Below, in pieces: positions 1 to 8,391 of a stretch of DNA of 46,094 nucleotides. Position numbers and translations under genes: made by a program. Each line of letters begins with the position of its first letter. Positions within the stretch are counted from its first letter, which is position 1. A model generated the notes under the pieces. The model saw only the letters and a list, made by a program, of their open reading frames with translations, was not told where the DNA came from and did not search any database. Origin of the DNA: Actinospineispora spinosispora DSM 44797 (GTDB taxonomy: Bacteria > Actinomycetota > Actinomycetes > Mycobacteriales > Pseudonocardiaceae); assembly GCF_000429025.1 (NCBI RefSeq), contig NZ_AUBB01000050.1, positions 1 through 46,094 on the forward strand. The letters are read 5' to 3'.

Positions 1-74
1 CCCTCAACTTCAGCAGGCCGCTGCGACAGCCCACAGGAGAAGGTCTCCCACCTTCTCGCGATCTAACAGCGCTT

Positions 75-445
75 TCACGGCGCACTCTCCCCGGTGGTCA
101 AGCCCTTCGCGTAGAGCGAGAGCACGATCTCGTCCACGCCGGCCAGGCGGCGTTGGCGTTTGCGCACGATCTGAGGCTCGAACGTCGCGGCCCGGTCCCG
201 GGGAACGTCAATCTCGACGTGGCCAGAGTGCTCGGTCAAGACCGTCTTGGTCCGGGTTCCGTTGCGGATGTTGTCCACGCCGCCCTCGGCCGCGGCATGT
301 TTCTCATAGCCCAGGTGCTCGGTCATCTCTTCGGCCAGCGCCGACTCTCCTTGGCCAGCCGCACCAACTTGGCCGCGGCCTGCTGTTCAGCCGATTCCTC
401 GGCCGGCTTCTCCCTCGCGCTCACATCGTTGAGTGTCTCGGTCAT
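75..445 (-). pseudogene. IS256-family transposase, N-terminal remnant (frameshifted)
   Basis: Reading the minus strand from the ATG at 445, the first frame gives MTETLNDVSAREKPAEE and stops after about 38 codons. The sequence resumes in another frame near 350 with MTEHLGYEKHAAAEGG and continues to QRRLAGVDEIVLSLYAKGL before ending at 75. This order (conserved HLGYE, then the PRDR and IVRKRQRRL blocks) is typical of the N-terminal third of IS256/Mutator transposases, which are about 400 residues long. The DDE catalytic core is absent. A frameshift at about 345-352 and truncation after the TTGE block show that it is dead. Related scraps lie at 4261-4440 and 15677-15799. Confidence 0.85.
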
Positions 446-603
446 CACGGGGCCTCCCCGCCGAGCTGCGCTCGGCGCGTCAGGCCGGAAACACCGTTAG
501 ATCCACAGTCCCCCTTGCCCGCCGATGCTGGTCAGGTCAGCGACAGGCGGATAGAGGCTGGCCATCCTGAGTGGAAGGCCCAGTGACATGGGGTGGCTGT
601 GGT

Positions 604-894
604 TCAGCTTTCGCGGCGACCGGTGTCCCCGGTGACGACGTAGTCGAGCTGTCGGGTGATGGATACTGCCTGGTCGGCGAAACGCTCGAAGTAGCGCGCG
701 AGCAGGGCGGCATCGACCCCGACCTGCACCGGATAGGGCGGGTCGGCGCAGGTGACGGCGGTCAGAATTTCGCGGTGCAGGCGGTCGATCTCGTCGTCTG
801 TGCGTTCCTGATCAGGCATGTGCACACCGCTGGGGGCGGCGACGATGCGCTCGACGCGGCGGGAGGCGTGCAGCGCTAACTGTCCAGATGAGCC
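604..894 (-). pseudogene. PhoU-type phosphate regulator, C-terminal remnant
   Basis: The reading frame ends in ALLARYFERFADQAVSI followed by TRQLDYVVTGD, which matches the last helix of actinobacterial PhoU (family pattern RYYERFADHAV...V.TG). Upstream it carries a degraded copy of the preceding segment (GQLALHASRRVERI, then EIDRLHREILTAV). PhoU proteins are about 215 residues with two three-helix repeats and repress the Pho regulon with PstSCAB and PhoR. Only about the last 95 residues remain here and no pst or pho gene is nearby. It therefore looks like a decayed fragment rather than a working regulator. Confidence 0.65.
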
Positions 895-1330
895 AGATTT
901 CTCTTCTCGCAGATCACATGCGATCGTATACACGTTCTTTACGTGCGGTGGAATGCAGTGCTCCACTCGGCCGAGCTAAGCCATTTGGTTTACCCGGCCA
1001 GCAGCCGGCACCCATTGATGCTCCCGTAGTTTACCAAGCAGCAATGGGAATATTTGAGTTTTGCGTGGCGCTACTTCCCCTAAAACGTTTCTGTATCATA
1101 TAACTGTTTTAGAAGTGCCCGATCTTCCTTCGTTGGCGCGTCGGGCAACATAGTTGATGGTGGGTTCGCGGAATCGCATTCGGGCGATGAGGATGCGATG
1201 TAAGGCAACGTTGACACTGAGCTCTTTCCAACCTGGCGGCGGACGTACGGCGTAGTGGCGCTGAGATAGGTCAAGCCCCTGGTAGACGGGCGATTGTCTA
1301 GATCAACTCGTCTCAACCAGGAGCTTCAGG

Positions 1331-1615
1331 GTGCTTGTTTGCCCCTCTGCGATGCCCGTGTCCAGCCGGGCTCTGCGAGTTCTCGCAGACGCGCTGCGCT
1401 ATCGCCGCACAGTGCTGGGCAGTCGGTGGCGCCGTCTTTCGGCGGGTGAGCAGGCGCTGCTGGTGTTGGCATATGTGAACAAGGGCGAGACCTACACCGC
1501 CTTGGCCGGCGGCTTCGGTGTCGGCACTACGACCGTGTTCCGCTACGTACGTGAGGATGTCGATATCCTTGCCGCCCTGGCCCCCACGCTCGATGACGCG
1601 CTCGAGAGCCCCCGC
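1331..1615 (+). pseudogene. IS5-family (DDE_Tnp_4 type) transposase, N-terminal fragment
   Basis: The GTG-started frame reads MLVCPSAMPVSSRALRVLAD, then RWRRLSAGEQALLVLAYV and FGVGTTTVFRYVREDVDILA. This is the helix-turn-helix N-terminus of the IS5-group transposases common in actinomycetes, where the catalytic DDE domain follows the YRYVREA helix. Homology stops about 95 codons in, where the sequence abuts the MerR relic read from the other strand, so the whole catalytic domain is missing. The upstream stretch ending in the AGGAGC-type site before the GTG fits the usual 5' end of these elements. Confidence 0.75.
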
Positions 1616-1639
1616 CGCACTTCATGGCGAATCCTCCTG

Positions 1640-1975
1640 CTTCGTGTGCAAAACGCGCAGCAGCGAGCGACCACGATCCTGACTCGGGCGATCGTAGGTA
1701 GCGACCAGTTCGGCTAGCGAATCCCGCATCCGTTCCAGATCAGCGATCCGATGCTGCAATTCGGTCATCAGAGCCTCAGCCATTACCCGTGCCCGGTCGC
1801 ACTCCTGGGACCGCCTTCAGCCAGCTCCAGCAGCTGGCCGGTCTCGACCAGGCTGAACCCGAGTCGCTACGCCCGCTTGACGAACCGGATGATCTCCACC
1901 GCGACGTCGGGATACGCCCGATACCCCGACGGGGATCGCGGCGGTCTCCCGATAAGACCTCGGCGGTGTCGCCGC
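1640..1975 (-). pseudogene. MerR-family regulator relic with stops and frameshifts
   Basis: On the minus strand the pieces read GYRAYPDVAVEIIRFVKRA, then a stop in place of a Gln/Lys codon, then RLGFSLVETGQLLELAEGG. After a frameshift they continue as CDRARVMAEALMTELQHRIA and DLERMRDSLAELVATYD. This is the second half of the winged-helix domain and the dimerisation coiled coil of a MerR-family metal- or stress-sensing regulator. The N-terminal HTH is only faintly recognisable. The combination of an internal stop and at least one frameshift makes it a pseudogene. No metal-resistance partner is adjacent, although a decayed MerB-like gene lies at 39.9 kb. Confidence 0.65.
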
Positions 1976-1980
1976 GTCGC

Positions 1981-2517
1981 CTACTCCGAGCCGTCGGTCG
2001 AGCTGACACCGGGCAGTGTGTCGAGTGAGGACATCCAGTCGAGGACCGCCTGCTCGTACGCGATGCCGAAGCCGACGACGGCCGCGAAGAAGGGATTGTC
2101 GGACAGTGCCTCCCGGGGCACGGCGCGGTAGTCCTGGAGGCGTCTTTCGTTAGTTCGGCGGTGCTCGGCGATGAAACCGGACAGCAGCTCAGGGTCGAGG
2201 TGCGCACCGAACCACAGCGTGACCAGCAGCGGAATGCGCATCGTCTCATGGCCTGGTGCCCTGGTGAGCCACTCGGCGAACGCCGCGCGCCCCCGGTCTG
2301 TGATCGAGTACGGCTGCCCGTCGCGGGAGCGCCGCTGCCCCGCCTCGATGAAGCCCTTGGCCTGCAATCCCTTCAACTCTCGGTATACGTGGCTGGAGGT
2401 GACGTTCCAGAAGTGCCGGAATCCCCGGTCGATCTCCTGCAGCAGGTCCCAGCCGGTCTTCGGGCCGTCGTGCAGGAAGCCCAGTAATGACGCCGCCGTC
2501 GCGTTCAGTTCATCCAC
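1981..2517 (-). CDS. PadR-family transcriptional regulator
   Basis: The 178-residue protein has a PadR-type winged helix at residues 8-85 (LLGFLHDGPKTGWDLLQEID, WNVTSSHVYRELKGLQAKGF, YSITDRGRAAFAEWL). An alpha-helical C-terminal dimerisation half (residues 90-170) includes WFGAHLDPELLSGFIAEHR. Length and layout match two-domain PadR repressors. It is transcribed away from the enoyl-CoA hydratase gene at 2572 with only 54 bp between the two starts, the classic arrangement for a repressor controlling its divergent neighbour and itself. The ligand cannot be read from the sequence. Its last bases abut the decayed MerR relic at 1640-1975. Confidence 0.9.
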   Translation of the reverse strand: MDELNATAASLLGFLHDGPKTGWDLLQEIDRGFRHFWNVTSSHVYRELKGLQAKGFIEAGQRRSRDGQPYSITDRGRAAFAEWLTRAPGHETMRIPLLVTLWFGAHLDPELLSGFIAEHRRTNERRLQDYRAVPREALSDNPFFAAVVGFGIAYEQAVLDWMSSLDTLPGVSSTDGSE

Positions 2518-2571
2518 TTGACATTCCCTTCAGGAGGGTCGACGCTCGTATTCCCCAAGGGAAGGTGAGTC
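2518..2571. promoter_or_regulatory. Shared padR / enoyl-CoA hydratase intergenic control region
   Basis: These 54 bp must hold both divergent promoters. Seen directly are a TTGACA hexamer at 2518-2523 reading toward the hydratase and an inverted repeat TTCCC-CAA-GGGAA at 2551-2563. The repeat overlaps the AAGG ribosome-binding region just before the ATG at 2572. A PadR dimer bound there would block translation initiation or clearance. That the repeat is the operator is inference. Confidence 0.45.
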
Positions 2572-3345
2572 ATGAGTATCCACTACACCACCGATAGAGC
2601 GATCGTCACCATCACTATCGACCGGCCGGAGGTGTCCAACGCCATCGACAGGCCAACCGCGCAGGCGCTGGCCGACGCGATGCGCCGGTTCGACGCCGAT
2701 CCAGACCTCGCGGTCGCGGTCCTGACCGGCGCGGGAGGAAAATTTTGCGCGGGCGCCGACCTCAAGGCAATGAATGAACACGCCACCGGCCGATCGGTCC
2801 GTGTCGAGCCGCACGGCGACGGGCCGGTCGGCCCGACCCGGCTGTTGCTGGGCAAACCGGTGATCGCCGCGATCGAGAAGCTCGCCGTCGCGGGAGGACT
2901 GGAACTGGCGTGCTGGTGCGACCTGCGGGTCGCGGCCACCGACGCCGTGTTCGGCGTCTACTGCCGACGCTGGGGCATCCCACTCATGGACGGCGGCACA
3001 GTCCGGCTACCCAGACTGATCGGCCACAGCCACGCCCTGGACATGATCCTGACCGGCCGCGCGGTACCCGCGCCCGAAGCCGCCCGCATGGGCCTGGTCA
3101 ACCGCCTAGTAGCGCCCGGCGAAACCCTCGAAGCGGCACACGCACTGGCTCAAAACATCGCCGAATACCCGAGCGGCGCGATGCGCAGCGATCGTCTCTC
3201 GTCCTACGACCAGTGGGAACGCCCCCTACCCGACGCCCTGACCCGCGAATACACCCACGGAATGGCCACCCTGGACACCGGCCAAACCACCGAGGGCATC
3301 CGCCAATACAACACCGGCGAACGCCAATACGCAAAACTCACCTGA
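2572..3345 (+). CDS. Enoyl-CoA hydratase/isomerase (crotonase) family protein
   Basis: A 257-residue crotonase fold. The two oxyanion-hole segments are present: FCAGADLKAM near residues 58-67 and AVAGGLELACW near 104-114. The segment YCRRWGIPLMDGGTVRLPRL follows at about residues 125-145. Here the usual catalytic Glu of hydratases is replaced by Asp or Pro, as in the crotonase subgroup with a C-R-R-W-G-P pattern, so the exact reaction (hydration, isomerisation or hydrolysis of an acyl-CoA) is open. The GEAARMGLVNRLV-like region and the C-terminal helical trimerisation segment are intact. It starts at ATG 2572 with AAGGTGAG upstream and is probably controlled by the divergent PadR. Confidence 0.88.
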   Translation: MSIHYTTDRAIVTITIDRPEVSNAIDRPTAQALADAMRRFDADPDLAVAVLTGAGGKFCAGADLKAMNEHATGRSVRVEPHGDGPVGPTRLLLGKPVIAAIEKLAVAGGLELACWCDLRVAATDAVFGVYCRRWGIPLMDGGTVRLPRLIGHSHALDMILTGRAVPAPEAARMGLVNRLVAPGETLEAAHALAQNIAEYPSGAMRSDRLSSYDQWERPLPDALTREYTHGMATLDTGQTTEGIRQYNTGERQYAKLT

Positions 3346-3579
3346 AAGCCCGCACAAACCGCGTTCACTGTGATTCGCTCGACGAAAGAGGAACCCGACT
3401 TCGTCCCTGCTGCATCGCCAACGGGTACGCCGCAACCTTCCCCGCCACCGCTCAGATCCGACTGCCAGACTGTGGATGAGCGCAGCTGAAATCGACCGAT
3501 CCGTCTGCAATATCACCACGCGCAGGGTGAGCTAGCTGGGCAGAAAGCATCAACATGACTGGCTGAGCGGATCAGCCGG

Positions 3580-3903
3580 TCAGTGTTGGGGACCGGTGCT
3601 GATGACCAGCGTGATCGGTGCCCCTCTGGTAAACGTGGTGCCTGCCGCTGGATCGGTGCGCGTTACCCGGCCGGGTTGGATGGTCATCGAGGGTTCCGCT
3701 TTGATGACCATTCTGAACCCGGCATCAACAAGTACCGCACGGGCCGCACTCTGCTCTTGGTTGACCACATCCGGTACCGCGACTGGTTCGGGTAGCAGCA
3801 CTTCGCTGAGCAATCGAACGAAAACGAGGGTCATCACCACGAGCATCAGGGCAATCCCCGCTCCAATGGTGACCGTTTTGGAGAGCGGGAAGCGGCGTTC
3901 CAC
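3580..3903 (-). CDS. Small membrane-anchored single-PASTA-domain protein
   Basis: A 107-residue protein with a short cytosolic basic N-terminus (MERRFPLSK), one transmembrane segment at about residues 10-32 (GAGIALMLVVMTLVFVRLL), and a single extracytoplasmic PASTA domain. PASTA hallmarks are visible: VPDVVNQEQSAARAVLVDAG, then IQPGRVTRTDPAAGTTFTRG and the terminal PITLVISTG. PASTA domains bind peptidoglycan or muropeptides and normally sit on PknB kinases or penicillin-binding proteins. This one has no catalytic partner in the same chain or next door. It could be an adaptor or a decoy sensor at the cell wall, which is inference. Confidence 0.85.
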   Translation of the reverse strand: MERRFPLSKTVTIGAGIALMLVVMTLVFVRLLSEVLLPEPVAVPDVVNQEQSAARAVLVDAGFRMVIKAEPSMTIQPGRVTRTDPAAGTTFTRGAPITLVISTGPQH

Positions 3904-4165
3904 AGATACTCCTGATCAAGGTCGACGTAGTTACCTACGCATGTACTTATACAGCGTAGCCAGATGCCAGAACCCACACGGTTATAACGAACTAAACGCG
4001 ACGTTAACGCTCGCGATAACCGCTGCGGGGAGGACGCCGAGGGTGTAGCGCCAGAACCTAGGCGCCCACGCTGGGCTTTCTCTCCACCGCCGGGCTTGCC
4101 TTGCCGTTCGACACAGACCGGACAGGCTCTCCGATCCCGAACGTCGCTGGTGGCGTCATTGCTGG

Positions 4166-4224
4166 TTCGTGAGCACCCAGCCGCGCACGGCGGCGGTGGC
4201 GATCGCTCTGGCGGCGCCGTGCTC
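4166..4224. repeat. 59-bp exact copy of the tetR 3' end
   Basis: This stretch is identical over 59 bp to 15875-15933, the C-terminal coding end of the TetR gene (minus strand, encoding EHGAARAIATAAVRGWVLTN). Here it is cut on its 5' coding side exactly where an IS256-type end begins (4225) and is followed by unrelated sequence below 4166, so the protein stop is lost. It is a scar of a second tetR copy or of an IS-mediated rearrangement. Confidence 0.9.
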
Positions 4225-4440
4225 GGGTCTGTCTCGTGATCGGTGTTTACGGCGTTAGTGTCAGTAGGTCTCGGCTCCCGGCCAGCGGTCACCAAACGTG
4301 ATGGCGAATGCGTTGATCACTGGCTTCCATCGCATCGTCCACCTGGCGCGGCCTGTCCCGGTCGGGTCCAGGCTGCGAGTCACAAGGTACAGGCACTTCA
4401 TCGCGGCTTGCTCGGTCGGGAAATGCCCTCTCGCGCGGAT
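4225..4440 (-). pseudogene. IS256-family transposase, C-terminal remnant with element end
   Basis: Minus-strand translation gives RARGHFPTEQAAMKCLYLVT, then RSLDPTGTGRARWTMRWKP and AFAITFGDRWPGAETY, stopping at 4261-4263. This is the conserved C-terminus of actinobacterial IS256/Mutator transposases (last about 60 residues). The non-coding tail 4225-4260 begins GGGTCTGTCTCGTGATCGGTG, of the form seen at IS256-family termini, and abuts the tetR scar precisely. The element lacks everything upstream of the last 60 codons, where it is fused to a cupin-regulator relic. Confidence 0.8.
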
Positions 4441-4630
4441 CGCCCGCCAACCCACATTCCTCCCCGGCATGCCGATAGGGACTGGCGCTAGTGTCATAGC
4501 CGGGCGGTGTCCGTACATAGGTCACCTCTAACGCGCCGCCAAGGCCCGGAGTGAGCAGCTCATGGATGCTGCCGTCATCGTCCTCTAGGCCGTACGCGCT
4601 CAGCCTTCGCCGCTGCGAAGGGTGCACCAC
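4441..4630 (-). pseudogene. XRE/cupin regulator relic (paralogue of the gene at 6914)
   Basis: The minus-strand reading RRRLSAYGLEDDDGSIHELL, then TYVRTPPGYDTSASPYRHAG, aligns residue by residue with the middle of the intact XRE-cupin protein at 6914-7540 (RRRLRGYCLGDEGSSSHELL, then TWVRTPPGHDSSVRPYRHRG). Only about 60 residues survive, from the end of the linker into the cupin barrel. The HTH domain is missing upstream, and the frame runs into the IS256 fragment downstream at about 4440-4455. It is a truncated paralogue, probably cut by the IS256 insertion. Confidence 0.75.
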
Positions 4631-4725
4631 CAGGGAATGATGATGCTGTTACCTGTTGACTGAACTATGTTCCTGCATAACCCCAGGTCAGAGGTCATTT
4701 TCTGGGCCTGGTAGTTATTTCGCCC

Positions 4726-4952
4726 ATGGATCAAGCGGTGGAGCCGTCACGGGACTTGGTGGCCATGGTCGTGCCGCAAGTGGGCCGTCTCGTCGAGACC
4801 GGCGATGTGTGCGAGCCGTACCGTCTCGTCGACGGTGGCGGGGCTGCGGGTGGAGGCGGTCACCGAGTATTTCCGGGATCTGCAGGCGGCAGGCCGGTCG
4901 AGGTCGACGCTTCGCTCTTATGGGCTGGATCTGTTGCGCTGGTTCAGGGGTT
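4726..4952 (+). pseudogene. Tyrosine recombinase N-terminal scrap
   Basis: Two frames together read DQAVEPSRDLVAMVVPQVGR, LVETGDVCEPYRLVDG and then VEAVTEYFRDLQAAGR followed by STLRSYGLDLLRWF. This is the start and SAM-like core-binding domain of the site-specific tyrosine recombinases that occur in tandem sets in actinomycetes. A frameshift separates the two blocks near 4840. The catalytic domain is absent: at about 4952 the sequence switches directly into the middle of an MFS transporter. A piece from the catalytic half of the same recombinase type occurs at 29770-30270. Confidence 0.7.
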
Positions 4953-5831
4953 GCTTACGCCTACGTGGCGGACACCACACCCCCGCAACTCCTGACCCGA
5001 TCGATGGGCGGGCTCGGTGCGTCGATCACGGCGGCATTCGTACTCGGCCCGGCGACCGGGGCCGCCGTCGCCGACCTGGGTTTCGCCACCACGTCATACC
5101 TGGCCGCCGCGTTGGCGGGGGCCAACCTCATGGTCGCCGCCCTCGTGGTGCCGGAGTCTCTGCCGCCATCCCAACGCGCGGCGCACACGGTCTCTCCACG
5201 ATCCCCCGCCACTCTGCTCGCTGTCTTCCGCCGGCGGTCGTCCGGGATCCTCCTGCTGGCGGGTCTGTGCTCAACATTCGCGTTTGCCAGCATGGAGGCT
5301 ACCTTTGCACTGCTCGGCGGTGCCCGGTTTGCACTCGGCACAAGCGAAGTTGGATGGATACTCGCTGGGGCTGGGGCCTGTATGGTGATCGTTCAGGGCG
5401 TCGGCGTGCACAGGATTGCCCGACAGTGCGGCGACCGGCCCGTCGCGGTTGCCGGGAGCCTGATCATGATGGTCTCGCTGCTCGGTCTACCCATGTTGAG
5501 CCTGTGGGGCACTGTCACCACCGCACGCCTGTTGTGCGTCGGATTCAGCCTGGTGACGCCGACCTTGGCTACGCTGCTGATAAGGAGCAGCGGATCGACC
5601 AGTCGGGTTGCAACCCTGGGAGCCAACCAATCGGCGGCCGCCGTGGCCCGCGCGCTAGGGCCAGCCTGCGCCGGAGTGTTGTTCGATCAACGGCTCGCCC
5701 TGCCGTATCTCGCGGCTGCCGTCGTCGCCGCGATCAGCGCCGCAGCGCTACGGCTCGCCGCCGTTAGCACCGCCCGCCCCCGCCAGAACCTCGGGAGACT
5801 ATCCGCCGGTCCCACGAAGGACCGCTCGTGA
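4953..5831 (+). pseudogene. MFS transporter lacking its N-terminal helices
   Basis: From about 4953 the frame reads GVAYAYVADTTPPQLLTRSM, a typical MFS segment between helices 3-4 and 5. It is followed by GPATGAAVADLGFATTSYLA and then six or seven further hydrophobic helices, ending in a basic C-terminal tail. About 290 residues remain of a family length near 400. The first three or four helices are replaced by recombinase-derived sequence that happens to stay open in frame back to 4656. The core looks well kept, so truncation is probably recent. The substrate is unknown (drug efflux is common for such proteins). Confidence 0.7.
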
Positions 5832-6292
5832 ACTGAGAACGACGCCATGTGAAGTATCCGACTGCGACTGCCGGCCGCAGCGCGTGTAGCCACAATTGAG
5901 CCGTCCCGCGTACCACCCACGTGCCAGTCCCTACAGCGTGGGCAGAGCCATGCCATACCCACGCGAGCTCACCTGCCCAGAGCGATACCCCCTAGCCCCA
6001 GGAGGGGTGGCCACCCGGGCGAGCGAGCACCGGCGCTGAAACCAACATGCTCAGCAATCAGGCCTACCTCGCAGTGCACCACCGCCCAGTCATCGACTGG
6101 ACGAGCGTCGGCGTGGAGCGATGGTCAGCGCGATTGACAGCCTGCCGTGTGCATGCTCGGCAACATCCGCGCGGTGCACAGCCATCGGCGCGGGCTGGGG
6201 CCGGCGCCGACGAATCCGATCAACACGGCTCGCCCGCCTGGCATACAGAATCTGGGTCGGACCGCCAGTTCACGTCACGTGTCGCGTTTCCA
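5832..6292. other. No recognisable gene
   Basis: This stretch of about 460 bp contains short open frames on both strands but none resembles a known family. A perfect 12-bp palindrome GGGTGGCCACCC lies at 6006-6017. The region may be the eroded remains of genes lost beside the MFS fragment. Confidence 0.4.
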
Positions 6293-6724
6293 TCACCTGC
6301 CGGCAAGCAGCTCCCGAGCCTGGCCTAGTAGACGCCGGCCCGTCCGGGGTGCGATGTCAATACCCAAGATGTCGCGGACCATCTCGCCTCTGACTGAGCT
6401 GGGGTTCTCCACGGCAGCCAGGTACCGCGCAAGCTTCGCCGCCCGAGAGTCCGGCCTACGAGGCCGGGCTTGCGCGTCGGTGTCGCGGGTAGTCCCCTCG
6501 GCCGGCCCTGCCCTCACCGCCTCAGCACCAGATCGCAGGACTTGAACATCACTGGGGATGGGCTCTCCGATCCGGGACGACTCATCGGTGAATGCCACGT
6601 CAGCTTGCTGTGGTTCTGTCGGTACTACCGACGCAGTGACGGAATCTGACGGAGATAACTCGACGGCCGCAGTGCAAACAACAGAGCCAATGCTCACCTG
6701 AAAGCATATCACACAAGTATCCAT
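6293..6724 (-). CDS. Hypothetical protein with C-terminal helix-turn-helix-like segment
   Basis: A 143-residue frame. Residues 1-90 are low in recognisable structure and rich in Ser, Thr, Glu and Pro. The last 50 (SRAAKLARYLAAVENP, then IAPRTGRRLLGQARELLAGR) look like the winged-helix tail found at the C-terminus of actinomycete mobile-element proteins, where a PRTGRRLL.QA motif forms the recognition helix. I do not recognise the family with certainty. It precedes a low-GC stretch (6700-6860) that could carry its promoter. It may be an element-borne DNA-binding protein or a truncated relic. Confidence 0.45.
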   Translation of the reverse strand: MDTCVICFQVSIGSVVCTAAVELSPSDSVTASVVPTEPQQADVAFTDESSRIGEPIPSDVQVLRSGAEAVRAGPAEGTTRDTDAQARPRRPDSRAAKLARYLAAVENPSSVRGEMVRDILGIDIAPRTGRRLLGQARELLAGR

Positions 6725-6913
6725 TCATTTTGCGGGTAATATCCACTTTTCGGTGCGGCTCTGAAGCCGCATGCATGGATCGTCCATAGTTACTACTCGA
6801 CACACGATTAAACCGAGGCTATGATCCGTTTAAATCTAGCCCGATTCTGTTACTGTTTGTGTCAACGTCAGCCGCTCGTGCGCTGAGGTCCCAGCCGTAG
6901 CGTCAGCCTAGAA

Positions 6914-7540
6914 TCACTGGCTCGGCGACATGGCAACCCAGAGCGCGGTACAGGATTCGTCTCCTGGGTTGACATACCAATGCGGAATCATGGAGCAGTA
7001 ACGGATCGAGTCGCCCGGCCCAAGCTCGTAGCGATGACCATCCAAGTACACGTCCTTGTGCCCGGAGACCACCAGCCCGAGCTCTTCGCCCCGATGCCGG
7101 TACGGCCTGACGCTGGAGTCATGACCGGGCGGCGTCCTCACCCATGTCGCCTCCATCGCACTATCAAGGTCCGGGGTCAGCAGCTCATGACTACTACTGC
7201 CCTCATCCCCCAGGCAATACCCACGCAACCTGCGCCGCGCCGAACGCCGAACTACCGGGGCGGGACGCTGGTCGGACGTCTGAAACAACCTGGCCACCGA
7301 GACGCCCAGACCGTAGGCGAGCTGGGCCAACGTACCAACCGACGGGTTGGCCAGGCCGCGCTCGATTTGGCTGATGCTGCCTGTGCTCAAACCCGCTATC
7401 TCACTGAGCTGCTCGAGTGTGAGGTTCGCGTCCTTGCGCATAGCGCGAACCTGCTCACCCATCTCGGCGAGCAGCGCCAAGGTCGGCACGCCATCTCGCG
7501 CGGCGGGATCATCTTCGACCATCTCACACCCCGCGTTCAA
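6914..7540 (-). CDS. XRE-family regulator with C-terminal cupin sensor domain
   Basis: A 208-residue, two-domain protein. The XRE helix-turn-helix is at about residues 28-85 (MGEQVRAMRKDANLTLEQLS, AGLSTGSISQIERGLANPSV). A small cupin barrel is at about 135-205 (HRGEELGLVVSGHKDVYLDG, GDSIRYCSMIPHWYVNPGD). Such regulators sense small metabolites in the cupin. TTG at 7540 opens the frame, but ATG at 7522 (MVEDDPAARDG) has a GGGG stretch about seven bases upstream and may be the true start. A dyad GGGAAC-N7-GTTCCC sits just upstream (7558-7576). A decayed paralogue of the cupin half is at 4441-4630. The regulated gene is not evident. Confidence 0.88.
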   Translation of the reverse strand: MNAGCEMVEDDPAARDGVPTLALLAEMGEQVRAMRKDANLTLEQLSEIAGLSTGSISQIERGLANPSVGTLAQLAYGLGVSVARLFQTSDQRPAPVVRRSARRRLRGYCLGDEGSSSHELLTPDLDSAMEATWVRTPPGHDSSVRPYRHRGEELGLVVSGHKDVYLDGHRYELGPGDSIRYCSMIPHWYVNPGDESCTALWVAMSPSQ

Positions 7541-7557
7541 TCGGACCAGCTACTTCT

Positions 7558-7576
7558 GGGAACGTTGCTGGTTCCC
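7558..7576. promoter_or_regulatory. Dyad upstream of the XRE-cupin gene
   Basis: The inverted repeat GGGAAC-GTTGCTG-GTTCCC lies 18-36 bp before the TTG start at 7540 (minus-strand gene). Its position and 19-bp span suit an autoregulatory operator for the XRE dimer. No experimental support can be drawn from sequence alone. Confidence 0.4.
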
Positions 7577-7631
7577 TAGTATTCCGAACCCTCCATGGGC
7601 CGTAGCGTGGCAGGTCTGGGTAGGGGCAACC

Positions 7632-8279
7632 TCAGCCGTGCTGTGCCGCAACACCCTGCGACACGGCGAGGTGTCGGGGACGGTGATCGTGCGCCTGCTC
7701 GTGTCCACGCATCGGGGTGAACAGATCGTCGGTTCTTATCGTCCCGATCATTGCCCGAGGCGCCTGCAGTACGTTCTCCGATGTTTGCCCGAGAAGGCCA
7801 TGAGCGGCCGCATAGGCCACTGCGTCACCTCGCGATCGGGCCCCGGTCTTGGTGAATAGATTGTTGATGTGTGTCTTGACAGTCACCACTGCAATTCCCA
7901 GCCGGAGAGCGATGTCGGCATTACGAAAGCCTTCAGCCAGCAGACGCACAACTTCAGTCTCCCGCAGGCTGAGATCAGGCTCATCAGTTGTCGCGGTGTG
8001 AAGGTAGGCAAGTAGGACTGCCTGAGTCGTGGCCGGCAAGACTGGCCGCCCAGCCATCACGTCGGTAATCGCCTCGAGGACCTGACCGGGTGAAGAATCC
8101 TTACCGAGCACGCCCGATGCACCGGCGCGTAATGCGGGCAGCACGGTGGCGTCATCTAGGTAGGCTGTCAGAATGAGCACGGCGATCTCAGGATTGTGGG
8201 ACCGAATTCTGCGGGTCGCCTCCACCCCATCGACGCACGGCATGCGAAGGTCCATCAGGACCACATCTGGTTGCAGCCG
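7632..8279 (-). pseudogene. NarL/LuxR-type response regulator, N-terminus removed by IS21
   Basis: The frame retains PDVVLMDLRMPCVDGVEATR (with the phospho-acceptor Asp), the switch Thr region VLILTAYLDD and the Lys of GASGVLGKDSSP. A complete LuxR HTH follows (LSLRETEVVRLLAEGFRNADIA, then VVTVKTHINNLFTKTGARSR). The first 45-50 residues of the receiver, including the acidic pair that binds Mg, are missing because the IS21 left end starts at 8280. An unusual C-terminal tail of about 50 residues follows the HTH. A histidine-kinase scrap on the other side of the IS (10945-11050) suggests the pair was one operon. Confidence 0.8.
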
Positions 8280-8370
8280 TGTCAATGGCCAGTTGGATCT
8301 CCCCGGTGGCGGCCAGATGTTCTCCCCGCTGGCGGCCAGTTCGTTCTCCCCGACGGCGGCCAGATAGCTT
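8280..8370. repeat. IS21 left terminal multiple repeats
   Basis: Four copies of a TGGCGGCCAG-like unit followed by TTCTCCCC-like bases recur at intervals of about 20-25 bp between 8284 and 8370. In IS21 elements such arrays are the binding sites for the IstA transposase. Confidence 0.7.
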
Positions 8371-8391
8371 CCCGCTCGGGTGGTTGAGGTG

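Noticed and set aside
1080..1316. 78-codon minus-strand frame ending in RALLKQLYDTETF
   Set aside because: Lower-GC region with no family resemblance, and the composition does not look like this organism's genes.
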